NCBI GenBank assembly: GCA_964569385.1
Contig: CAZMUM010000065.1
Coordinates: 1 to 17,191 of the forward strand
From: JAADHX01 sp964569385
Lineage (GTDB): Bacteria; Actinomycetota; Acidimicrobiia; Acidimicrobiales; Poriferisodalaceae
Direction of reading: 5' to 3'
Length of the DNA: 17,191 bases
The notes beneath the pieces are model-generated. The model was not told the DNA's origin. It was given only the letters and a program-made list of their open reading frames with translations, and did not search any database. Below, piece after piece: positions 7,998 through 14,565 of the stretch (positions are counted from its first letter, which is position 1; each line of letters begins with the position of its first letter). The position numbers and the translations under genes were made by a program.

Positions 7998-8281
7998 TGC
8001 GGTCACCGCCAAGACGTCTGCCGCCCTCCCGGCCCCGGTTGCGATATCGACGAGCATGTCTTGCGCACGGTGCTCGACTTCCTGACGACCCACAAGCAGG
8101 CGAAGAACTTCATCGATACGAGCAAGCTCGATGGGGCGAAGTTGGTGGCAACCGATATCGGCTGGAGTTACGGCTCCGGTGACAAGATCGAGGGACCGGC
8201 TGAGGCGATCATGATGACCCTGGCGGGTAGGCCGGGGGCTCTGACCTGACCGGTGAGGCCGTTTCCAGAATCGAGTCCTAG
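7998..8281 (+). pseudogene. Remnant of a maleylpyruvate isomerase / DinB-fold (TIGR03083-like) gene, C-terminal part only
   Basis: One frame from about 7998 gives HRQDVCRPPGPGCDIDEHVL, then TVLDFLTTHKQAKNF, KLVATDIGWSYGSGDKIEGP and AEAIMMTLAGRPGAL. This is the conserved C-terminal half of the mycothiol-dependent maleylpyruvate isomerase-like family. The frame hits TGA at 8247-8249, but a one-base step back restores DLTGEAVSRIES and a stop at 8279-8281, which is how such proteins normally end. The N-terminal metal-binding four-helix domain is absent: the region upstream is only 60 bases to the preceding lipoprotein stop. The gene is therefore 5'-truncated and frameshifted. A long minus-strand frame over the same region is a shadow. 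After the remnant, 8282-8430 shows no gene. Confidence 0.7.
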
Positions 8282-8438
8282 AGGCCGAACCGGTAGTCGA
8301 GGCCGCGACCGAGCGGCTCGATGAGCTGTGAATATCCATGTCTGGTGCTGTTTGAAGGGGTGTGTTAGTTGTTGTCGGCGGACGAGCGATATTTCTCTGA
8401 ATAGTCCTGATGTTTGTGTGGATATAGAACGTTTGTTT

Positions 8439-8452
8439 GATAATGTGTGTTT
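8439..8452 (+). promoter_or_regulatory. Candidate -10 box for the HNH gene, leaderless layout
   Basis: GATAAT (8439-8444), or the overlapping TAATGT (8441-8446), lies 8 or 6 bases before ATG 8453. There is no purine-rich ribosome site between the box and the ATG. This fits transcription starting at or near the start codon. The GTG at 8447 would fall at the box itself, which argues for ATG 8453. Confidence 0.4.
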
Positions 8453-10081
8453 ATGCGATTGGCGAGTGTGCGGTTTCACACATCTGATGAACTTGTAGCA
8501 ATGGACCTTCCATGTGTTGAGGGTCTGTTGTTTGAGGTGCAGTCGATGCGTTCACGACTTGATGGCCAAGAGGCAACGTTGCATTCAGCCATCGGAGTCC
8601 TGCAAGGGGCCAATGGTCCACGACCGCCTAGACCGCGACCCCACCCCGGGAGCGATCCCGATGCTGGCTCTGGGCCCGATGGGGCCAACAACGATACTGG
8701 GTCAGATGATTCTGATGGCACCGATCCGGGCCCCAACAATGGTGGTGGTGGGCCTTCTGGTCGGGCTGAGCGTGAACGGATAGCACGGGCCAGACGTCTG
8801 GAAGCCCATCCTGATATTGCCGAAGCATTGAACGCCGGTCGTATCAGTACCGAGCAGGCCGACGCGATCATGAAAGCCAGCCTCGATTCTGAAACGAAAC
8901 GCCGGCTGTTAGCCGACGCTATGTGTCAGACGACTGATGAGACGTTGGCCGCGATCAAGACTGCGATTGTGGCGGCTGATGAGGGTGATGCCGAATGCAA
9001 GTTTCGCAGGCAGCGGAACCGTCGCAAAGGACTATGTGGTGTTGATGAGCACGGCATGACCTGGATCAACATCGACTTCGACCCGATCATCGGCGCTGCG
9101 TTCAAAGAAATGTTTGATCGTGAAGTGCGACGGCAGTTCCAGATCGACAAACTCGAACCGGACCCTTCAAAGCTTCGTTCCCCGCGCAAGATCGGTGCCG
9201 ACGCCTGCGCCGTGCTATTCGGAATCAGCCCCGAAGACCTCACCATCCAAGACATCACCATCCAAGACATCACCAGCCGAACCGACGATGCCAACTCTGA
9301 CAATGCCAGTCCTGAACATGTCAGCGGCGAAGATGCCAGTTCGGGCGGTCCCGTTGTGGCCGGTTCTGCTGTGGTCAAACCCGACAGTCGAAACGGCTGG
9401 GGGCCTGGCCGTGGCGGTGGGCATCGGGTGAACCTCACCATGGACATTTCGATGTTTGGCGACCCTCAGGCTTCGGCCTACACCCAAACCGGTGAACCGG
9501 TACCAGTATCGATCTTGAACAAGATCCTGTGCACGGCCGAAATCCTGTTATGGGTCACGGACACCTCCAGCCAATATCAGCTAGAAACAGCTGAGCCGTA
9601 CGCCACCGAAATCCAGAAACAATGTTTAACCGTCCGCGACGGGTGTTGTGTGTGGAAAGGCTGCAACATGCGAGGATCCCGCTGCGACGCTCACCACCTC
9701 ACCTTCACACAAGAAGGCGGCCAGACCAACATCGACAACCTCGCACTCCTATGCCCCACCCACCACACGTGGCTCCACCAAATGGGCGCCCACCTACGGC
9801 CAGGCCCCCAACCGCACCAATGGGTCCTCGAACATGACATCACAGGGCAACTGATCGACAAATGGACCAACCCACCCCCACGACCCAAACCGATCTCCGG
9901 GTCGAACAAATCATCCGGGATTGAACACGATCTGCTGTACGGCGCCGACCCAACACGAACCAACGGCAAAACCTCCGACCGGACCACCCCAGCCCAACGA
10001 GTGACACCCACCCCAAACGAACCTCTCGACCCGATCGAACCGGACCGATTCGAACCGATCGACCTCCCACCCCGCTGGTGA
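8453..10081 (+). CDS. DUF222 domain-containing HNH endonuclease
   Basis: A 542-aa member of the actinobacterial DUF222-HNH family (13E12-repeat-like proteins), of unknown biological role though often multi-copy and thought mobile. The N-terminal part ends in a low-complexity Gly/Asp/Asn/Pro linker (about residues 55-105), followed by the helical DUF222 region (RRLEAHPDIAEALNAGRIS..., MTWINIDFDPIIGAAF). A Ser/Asp-rich spacer includes a perfect 15-bp tandem duplication giving TIQDITIQDIT. The C-terminal nuclease has CCVWKGCN (about 396-403), CDAHHLT (about 410-416), an Asn in TNIDNLALLCPTHHTWLH and a final His, a Cys-supported HNH site that appears complete. Start ATG 8453 is chosen over GTG 8447. 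No mobile-element ends were seen around it, and it stands alone. Confidence 0.87.
   Translation: MRLASVRFHTSDELVAMDLPCVEGLLFEVQSMRSRLDGQEATLHSAIGVLQGANGPRPPRPRPHPGSDPDAGSGPDGANNDTGSDDSDGTDPGPNNGGGGPSGRAERERIARARRLEAHPDIAEALNAGRISTEQADAIMKASLDSETKRRLLADAMCQTTDETLAAIKTAIVAADEGDAECKFRRQRNRRKGLCGVDEHGMTWINIDFDPIIGAAFKEMFDREVRRQFQIDKLEPDPSKLRSPRKIGADACAVLFGISPEDLTIQDITIQDITSRTDDANSDNASPEHVSGEDASSGGPVVAGSAVVKPDSRNGWGPGRGGGHRVNLTMDISMFGDPQASAYTQTGEPVPVSILNKILCTAEILLWVTDTSSQYQLETAEPYATEIQKQCLTVRDGCCVWKGCNMRGSRCDAHHLTFTQEGGQTNIDNLALLCPTHHTWLHQMGAHLRPGPQPHQWVLEHDITGQLIDKWTNPPPRPKPISGSNKSSGIEHDLLYGADPTRTNGKTSDRTTPAQRVTPTPNEPLDPIEPDRFEPIDLPPRW
9240..9271 (+). repeat. 15-bp tandem duplication within the HNH gene
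   Basis: The unit CATCCAAGACATCAC occurs twice in a row, followed by the start of a third. It keeps the frame and adds five residues to the spacer between DUF222 and the nuclease, so it looks like neutral linker slippage. Confidence 0.6.
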
Positions 10082-10317
10082 ACCGCGGTTCGGGCGAGGC
10101 AGAAGCCGACCTTGCCCAGCATGGTTCTACTTCGCAGCGCGGCGTTGAGCTCGAACGGCCTCGGCGAGCTTGAGCCGCTTTGAGCGGAGTTTCATGACCG
10201 ACCGCCGCGCTCTGAGAACGAATGAGATGAACCATCATTGGGCATCCGTCGACAGAGCAGCCTCAATGCGGTTGGCGGATGGCTGTCCAAAGCGGAACGA
10301 TGTCATAGCGGGCGTTG
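10082..10317. other. Intergenic stretch with no supported gene
   Basis: These 236 bases separate the HNH stop from the azlD stop, so the genes converge here. One weak 5-bp stem (CCGCT/AGCGG at 10175-10187) lacks a U-tract and is not a convincing terminator. A basic 22-codon minus-strand frame (10127-10195) is too short to call. Nothing else was recognised. Confidence 0.5.
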
Positions 10318-10638
10318 TTATCCGAACAGGTAGGTGACGCTCCACAGCGCCACCATCCCGACCACCAGACCCACCGGCAACTTGGCCGATAGTTTGGCCC
10401 CAGCCGCACCAACAACAATTGCTGCCACTTCGATCCAGGCAAACCCTGACAAACCCTCGCCGCCTGCTGTGAAGGTGACAACCAGAGCAGTCAGTACCGC
10501 GGGGGCGACGTACCCAAGGGCCCGTTGGGTGGATGCCGAAAGGGTACGGCCGGCCAGAATAAGGATCAACCCGACCCGTGACGCGTACGCGAACATCCCG
10601 ACCACGAGCACTGCCGCCAGCGCAGCGTTTGTACTCAC
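10318..10638 (-). CDS. azlD: AzlD-type branched-chain amino acid exporter small subunit
   Basis: A 106-aa integral membrane protein with about four hydrophobic segments (LAAVLVVGMFAYASRVGLIL, YVAPAVLTALVVTF, WIEVAAIVVGAAGAKL, LPVGLVVGMVALWSVTYLFG), the size and pattern of AzlD. It pairs with AzlC to export branched-chain amino acids or analogues. The GTG start at 10638 overlaps the azlC stop by four bases (GTGA), so translation is probably coupled. Longer frames extending upstream in this phase run through azlC in the wrong frame and are not credible. The specific substrate cannot be read from the sequence. Confidence 0.85.
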   Translation of the reverse strand: MSTNAALAAVLVVGMFAYASRVGLILILAGRTLSASTQRALGYVAPAVLTALVVTFTAGGEGLSGFAWIEVAAIVVGAAGAKLSAKLPVGLVVGMVALWSVTYLFG

Positions 10639-11345
10639 GAAGCCACCTGATCGGGTTCTTCGGCCATCTGAGACCGATCGGTCTGGCGACGGTCGAAGAA
10701 GACGCCGACGGCCACTCCAGCGAGAGCCGAAACGAGAATCCCAAGGTTGTTGGGCAGGTCGAGGGTGACTAGTGCCGTGGCCCCGCCCGCAACGGCTGCG
10801 GCGACGCTTGGCCGATTGTGTAGGCCGAGCACCACAATGCTTAGGAACATGATCATCGGCGCGGTTTCGATTTGCCACGAAGCTGGGATTGCGTCGCCGG
10901 CGAGGACGCCAGCACCGACAGAGCTGTACCAAACGACTACAAACAAAGCTGCTGTCGCCATATAGGCCCGGCGGAACTCCTTACCTTTGAGGTCAGGCCA
11001 GGCGATGACTAGGGCAAATATCTGATCGATCAGAACTATGGGCCCAGTGATACGAAACCACAGCGGCTGATCGGCGAAACGGGACGAGACGGCGGCGCTG
11101 TACATGACATGGCGGAGGTTCAGTACAACAGCGGTTGTGACCATTGCAAGCCAGGTGGTGGTTCCGGCCAAGGTGATGAGCACCAGCTGAGCAGCCCCGG
11201 CAAAGATGAGTGGGTTCGATGCCCAGGAAACACCAATGGGCATCGCCGAGTCGGTCATGGCTACACCCAAAACCATGCCGAAAGGTACGGCGGGAAGCGC
11301 CATTGGAGCTGCGTCGCTTAGAGCTCGCTTGACTACTTGATCCAC
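10635..11345 (-). CDS. azlC: AzlC-type branched-chain amino acid exporter large subunit
   Basis: A 236-aa polytopic membrane protein of the AzlC family, which with AzlD forms a two-subunit amino acid efflux permease. It shows the typical N-terminal DAAPMALPAVPFGMVLGVA, then SNPLIFAGAAQLVLITLAG, the conserved LNLRHVMYSAAV, and further hydrophobic segments. The C-terminus is charged and cytoplasmic-looking. The start is GTG 11345, with no obvious Shine-Dalgarno sequence; a TACGCT box lies nine bases upstream. It is divergent from the methyltransferase gene and heads a two-gene azlCD operon. Confidence 0.88.
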   Translation of the reverse strand: MDQVVKRALSDAAPMALPAVPFGMVLGVAMTDSAMPIGVSWASNPLIFAGAAQLVLITLAGTTTWLAMVTTAVVLNLRHVMYSAAVSSRFADQPLWFRITGPIVLIDQIFALVIAWPDLKGKEFRRAYMATAALFVVVWYSSVGAGVLAGDAIPASWQIETAPMIMFLSIVVLGLHNRPSVAAAVAGGATALVTLDLPNNLGILVSALAGVAVGVFFDRRQTDRSQMAEEPDQVAS

Positions 11346-11414
11346 TGCGACGGCAGCGTACGGTCACGGCTACCCAAACACGGCAACCGGCCACAACTAT
11401 CCCCGGCGAACTAC

Positions 11415-11448
11415 CTGGTCACGACCAGATTGAACCAAACTGGACCAG
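11415..11448. promoter_or_regulatory. Paired CTGG/CCAG palindromes upstream of the methyltransferase (candidate operator)
   Basis: CTGGTC-AC-GACCAG (11415-11428) is a perfect palindrome with a two-base centre. CTGGACCAG (11440-11448) repeats the half-sites right up to the ATG at 11449. Such paired sites in a divergent intergenic region could bind a regulator. No regulator gene lies next to it and no -10 box is clear, so the function is speculative. Confidence 0.3.
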
Positions 11449-12081
11449 ATGATCACCTACCTTGACCCTGTCCATCCCGTGATCGAGGGGATGTGGGGCC
11501 TCGACGGAGCCAACAGCCCGATGCGGAAGGTAACTCGTCAGGTCGCTTTCGCCGACGATCGGGCATGGGACAACGAGCGCTCAGCAAAGGTCCGCGCCTT
11601 GTTCGATGGTATGGCCTCGGATTGGCACACTCGGTCGAGCAACGGACGCCAGCTAACAGTCCTAGATGCCCTCGACCGGGGCGGAGCGCCGAATGGCCTT
11701 GTGTTGGAACTTGGCTCGGGCATTGGCGACAAGACTGCGCTGCTGACCGAACGGCTCGGCCCGACCGTTGCACTCGACCTTGCCATGGACATGCTTGCGC
11801 TGGCCCCTTTGTCGTCGAACAGGGTTCATGGCGACGCTTCGAAACTGCCATTTGTTGATGGGATTGCGACCTCGGTGGTGCTCATTAACGCGCTGTTGTT
11901 TCCGGCCGAAGTCGATCGAGTGTTGGCCGAAGGTGGCGCGGTGGTATGGGTCAATACTTCAGGTGAACACACGCCGATTCACCTATCTGCCGAGGATCTG
12001 TGCGAGGCACTGCCGGGGCCGTGGAAGGGTGTGGCCAGCCGGGCGGACCGTGGCACCTGGGCGGTAGTACGCCGCGGTTGA
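11449..12081 (+). CDS. Class I SAM-dependent methyltransferase
   Basis: A 210-aa protein with a Rossmann-type methyltransferase core. Motif I is LVLELGSGIGDKT (about residues 84-96), the acidic residue of motif II is Asp110 in VALDLAMDML, and HGDASKLPF (about 127-135) matches the adenine-binding motif. The domain is preceded by about 80 residues containing VRALFDGMASDWHTR, the pattern seen before the core in UbiE/Methyltransf_11-type enzymes. It would transfer a methyl group from SAM to an unknown small molecule. It stands alone, divergent from azlC and convergent with the PLP enzyme 11 bases downstream. The start is ATG 11449. Confidence 0.8.
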   Translation: MITYLDPVHPVIEGMWGLDGANSPMRKVTRQVAFADDRAWDNERSAKVRALFDGMASDWHTRSSNGRQLTVLDALDRGGAPNGLVLELGSGIGDKTALLTERLGPTVALDLAMDMLALAPLSSNRVHGDASKLPFVDGIATSVVLINALLFPAEVDRVLAEGGAVVWVNTSGEHTPIHLSAEDLCEALPGPWKGVASRADRGTWAVVRRG

Positions 12082-12092
12082 CTTGCCAGATC

Positions 12093-13196
12093 TCAGCTTG
12101 TTGTGAGTGCCTGGTCGAGGTCGGCCCATAGGTCTTCGACACTTTCGCAGCCGACACTCAGCCTGATGAGAGTCTCGGGTATCCGCTGTTGCCCAGCGAT
12201 GCTGGCGCGGTGCTCCATCGAACTCTCGACGCCGCCGAGGCTGGTGGCGTGATAGATCAGTTCGACGCGCCGGCACGCGTCGATCGCGAATTCTCGATCG
12301 CCGACGGTTTCGAAAGACAACATCGCCCCAAACCCAGCCATGAATCGTTTGGCCACATTATGGGTGGCATGGCTCGGTAGCCCCGGATATCGCACAGCCG
12401 TTATGGACGGGTGGGCTTCAAGGCGCATGGCCAACTCCATAGCGTTGTCCTGGGAGCGTTCCAACCGCAAACTCATGGTGCGGCTGCCTCGGATTGCCAG
12501 AAAGGCGTCCATTGCTCCGATCACTCCGCCAAGAATTGTTCGCCGCTGTTTGAATTCGTCGTAGAGATCGTCGCTGTTGGTCACCAGTACTCCGGCCAGC
12601 AGATCCGAATGCCCACCCACGAACTTGGTAGCCGAATGCATCACAACGTCGGCACCCATGTCGAGCGGCTGTTGGTTTAGTGCTGTTGCGAAGGTTCCAT
12701 CGATCGCCACAATGGTGCCGTCGTGCCGTGGAGCCGAGCAGATTGTGGGGAGATCGGCAACCGTCATGAGTGGGTTCTCTGGCGACTCTAGCCATACGAG
12801 GTCGCATACCTTCAGAGCATCGAGCCACTCGCCGGTATTGGTTTGGTCGAGCCGATCGACCGTCCAGCGGCCCTGCTGTTCACCCTCTTCGATGATGTTG
12901 GCAACCCCGTGGTAGGGGTCGGTTGGTGCCGCGATTCGGGCTCCAACACCGAGCCGACCAAACACCGTTGCGGCGGCGGCCATGCCAGAAGCGAACGTCA
13001 ACGCTCGGCCGTGATCCAGTCGACCGAGGATCTCCTCGAGAGCGTCGGTGGTTGGCGTTCCGTGGGATCGGCTATAGCTGCGATCCCCAGGATGGTTGAA
13101 GTTCGAAGCGAATACCGGAGGAACATTCAAGGGTTCGCCGCTCGTGCGGTTTCGTCCGCCAGCTATCAGCCATGTTTCGGGTGTCCATTCGTTCAT
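12093..13196 (-). CDS. Cys/Met metabolism PLP-dependent enzyme (cystathionine gamma-synthase/lyase family)
   Basis: A 367-aa fold-type I PLP enzyme of the trans-sulfuration family, which adds to or cleaves the side chain of homoserine- or cysteine-derived substrates. Recognisable elements are SYSRSHGTPTTDALE, LTFASGMAAAATV, DPYHG, WLESPENPLM, AIDGTFATALNQQPLDMGAD, the lysine of HSATKFVGGHSD (about residue 191, Schiff base) and the C-terminal SLGGVES...RLSVGCESVEDL. Usual members have D-N-TFA-(S/T)-P; here it is DGTFATA. Synthase, lyase or O-acylhomoserine sulfhydrylase activity cannot be told apart from sequence alone. ATG 13196 is preferred to TTG 13202 because TAACTT lies six bases upstream. 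It is divergent from the oxygenase operon, with 118 bases between the start codons. Confidence 0.85.
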   Translation of the reverse strand: MNEWTPETWLIAGGRNRTSGEPLNVPPVFASNFNHPGDRSYSRSHGTPTTDALEEILGRLDHGRALTFASGMAAAATVFGRLGVGARIAAPTDPYHGVANIIEEGEQQGRWTVDRLDQTNTGEWLDALKVCDLVWLESPENPLMTVADLPTICSAPRHDGTIVAIDGTFATALNQQPLDMGADVVMHSATKFVGGHSDLLAGVLVTNSDDLYDEFKQRRTILGGVIGAMDAFLAIRGSRTMSLRLERSQDNAMELAMRLEAHPSITAVRYPGLPSHATHNVAKRFMAGFGAMLSFETVGDREFAIDACRRVELIYHATSLGGVESSMEHRASIAGQQRIPETLIRLSVGCESVEDLWADLDQALTTS

Positions 13197-13202
13197 TCCC
13201 AA

Positions 13203-13222
13203 AAGTTACTTCGCAAAGAAGT
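13203..13222 (-). promoter_or_regulatory. Candidate leaderless -10 box and palindrome upstream of the PLP enzyme
   Basis: On the minus strand TAACTT (13203-13208) lies exactly six bases before ATG 13196. Directly upstream, ACTTC-GCAAA-GAAGT (13208-13222) is a palindrome with 5-bp arms that abuts the -10 box and could be an operator. There is no good -35 box. Confidence 0.35.
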
Positions 13223-13302
13223 CTTGGCGCAGCAATGCGTACTTTCTTCGCGGTCTGGGCTGGTCTAACTTCACCGGCTACGGTGGCCCAACCCATCAGG
13301 TG

Positions 13303-13308
13303 TAGGTT
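13303..13308 (+). promoter_or_regulatory. Candidate leaderless -10 box for the oxygenase operon
   Basis: TAGGTT lies six bases before the cupin ATG at 13315, the same TANNNT-N6-ATG layout as the divergent PLP gene. The AGG inside it could instead act as a weak ribosome site, so the assignment is tentative. No clear terminator or second promoter is seen within the operon. Confidence 0.35.
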
Positions 13309-13314
13309 CGAGCC

Positions 13315-13638
13315 ATGACTGATGCAGCGCAAGGTTGGACGTTCGGCGATTCTGGGGAGCAACCCTGGCAGGCTTTAGGCGAGGGGGTATCCATGAAGGC
13401 CCTCGCGGCCGCGGATGGAAAGATGATTGCAACGTTCCAGTTCCAACCCGGATACTCCGGCGACGCGCATAATCACGACGAGCCCGAATTCTCCTATATC
13501 TTGGAAGGCTCGCTTATCTCGCAGGGAACACTGATGACCGCCGGCCACGCCTACGCTGCCGAGGCCGGAACCACCCACGACGACTTCCGAACCGAGACTG
13601 GTTGCACGCTGGTAAGTGTGTTCAAGATCCCCAGCTAG
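13315..13638 (+). CDS. Small single-domain cupin, first gene of the oxygenase operon
   Basis: A 107-aa cupin of ChrR/quercetinase-like type. The metal ligands of cupin motif 1 are visible as His52, His54 and Glu58 in AHNHDEPEFSYILEGSL, and the motif 2 His is His88 in AGTTHDDF. It should bind a divalent metal in a small beta-barrel. Possible roles are a dioxygenase or isomerase acting on the oxygenase product, or a sensor; the sequence does not decide. Its stop codon (13636-13638) directly precedes the next gene, so the two are almost certainly co-transcribed and translationally coupled. No signal peptide is present. Confidence 0.8.
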   Translation: MTDAAQGWTFGDSGEQPWQALGEGVSMKALAAADGKMIATFQFQPGYSGDAHNHDEPEFSYILEGSLISQGTLMTAGHAYAAEAGTTHDDFRTETGCTLVSVFKIPS

Positions 13639-13644
13639 GTGGCG

Positions 13645-14565
13645 ATGACCACCGCTGCCGACCACGGAGTTTGCACCGATTCGGCGATCCTCAACCAGTG
13701 GTACGCGGTTGCTGCGATCTCAGAAATCGCTGCTACTCCCGAAAGCGCTGCCGGACCAGTTCACCGCACCTATCTGCTCGGTTTGGCGGTGGCGTATTTG
13801 ACGACTGCCGATGGCGAGTGTTTGGCCTGGCACACCGCGACGGGCGACGCCACAGGAACTGTCGATGCGTCGTCTCAGCTCGACTGGTTGCCTACGCGTG
13901 AGGCATACGGATATCTCTGGATCAGCGTCGGCCAGCCCCCACCGGAGGTGTTCGCGGTGCCACAGGCTGCTGAGCCCGATCGGCGCACCCTTAACGCGGC
14001 AACTATCGGCATCGCGGTGTCGGCACCTCGCGTTATCGAGAACTTCCTCGATATGGCGCACTTTCCGTACGTTCACCCGCACATGTTGGGCGAGGAGCCG
14101 CACACCGAGGTCGCCGACTACGACACTGAGATACGCGATGGCGAGCTCTGGGCTGTCGACTGTCGGTTCTACCAACCTCAGGCCGCAGTTTCGTCCACTG
14201 AAGGTGTTATGGCCGAGTACCAATACAGGGTGCCGAGCCCGTATTGCGCCATGTTGTATAAGTCATCGCCTGGCGACGACGAACGCATGGATGTGATCGG
14301 CATCTTCATACATCCAGTCTCGGAGGAGTTTGTGCGGGCGAACCTATTTTTGTGTCTGTTAGACGATGTCTCTTCTGACACCACAATTCGGCGGTTCCAG
14401 CAGACGATCTTCTCCCAAGACAAACCGATTCTTGAGAATCAGTATCCGAAGTGTCTGCCGCTCGACCCCCGCGCCGAGACTCCGATTCGTGCCGACAAGA
14501 TGGCGATTGCCTACCGACGGTGGCTTACCGATCTTGGCGTCACCTACGGGGTCATACCGACATGA
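13645..14565 (+). CDS. Rieske-type oxygenase catalytic subunit lacking the Rieske cluster (NdmC-like)
   Basis: A 306-aa protein related to the VanA/dicamba/NdmA-type monooxygenase family. The C-terminal catalytic domain is intact: ENFLDMAHFPYVH gives the bridging Asp136 and iron ligands His139 and His144, and FSQDKPILENQ supplies the third ligand, Asp259. The N-terminus still aligns with a Rieske domain (LNQWYAVAAISEI, then YGYLWISVG), but the cluster-binding CxH and CxxH segments are missing; no ligand Cys/His pair remains between. It therefore needs electrons from another protein's Rieske centre, as known for NdmC. Relatives hydroxylate or O-/N-demethylate small molecules. ATG 13645 follows AGGTGG; GTG 13639 is an alternative start. 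The stop overlaps the next start as ATGA. Confidence 0.85.
   Translation: MTTAADHGVCTDSAILNQWYAVAAISEIAATPESAAGPVHRTYLLGLAVAYLTTADGECLAWHTATGDATGTVDASSQLDWLPTREAYGYLWISVGQPPPEVFAVPQAAEPDRRTLNAATIGIAVSAPRVIENFLDMAHFPYVHPHMLGEEPHTEVADYDTEIRDGELWAVDCRFYQPQAAVSSTEGVMAEYQYRVPSPYCAMLYKSSPGDDERMDVIGIFIHPVSEEFVRANLFLCLLDDVSSDTTIRRFQQTIFSQDKPILENQYPKCLPLDPRAETPIRADKMAIAYRRWLTDLGVTYGVIPT

Noticed and set aside
8281..8331. Frame reading EAEPVVEAATERLDEL then stop, after the isomerase remnant
   Set aside because: It resembles a coding C-terminus but is only 16 codons, is in a different frame from the remnant and has no start; not enough to call.
7500..8339. Long minus-strand open frame (279 codons) over the lipoprotein tail and isomerase remnant
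   Set aside because: The plus strand carries recognisable protein families across the same span (CPGNELAPITIEL and LVATDIGWSYGSG). The minus frame has an Arg/Ser-rich start and no recognisable motif, so it is a shadow.
9114..9431. Plus-strand frame with repeated TSPSKTSPSKTS inside the HNH gene
   Set aside because: It is the out-of-frame reading of the 15-bp tandem duplication in the HNH gene, not a separate repeat protein.
10175..10187. Hairpin CCGCT-TTG-AGCGG as a terminator between converging genes
   Set aside because: Only five base pairs with no T-run on either strand.
10127..10195. 22-codon basic minus-strand frame, MKLRSKRLKLAEAVRAQRRA...
   Set aside because: Composition looks coding-like, but it is too short, has no ribosome site and no known match; it may be a remnant or chance.
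13720..14223. Minus-strand open frame of 167 codons opposite the oxygenase gene
   Set aside because: It is antisense to a well-supported catalytic domain, shows no motif and is explained by high GC content.
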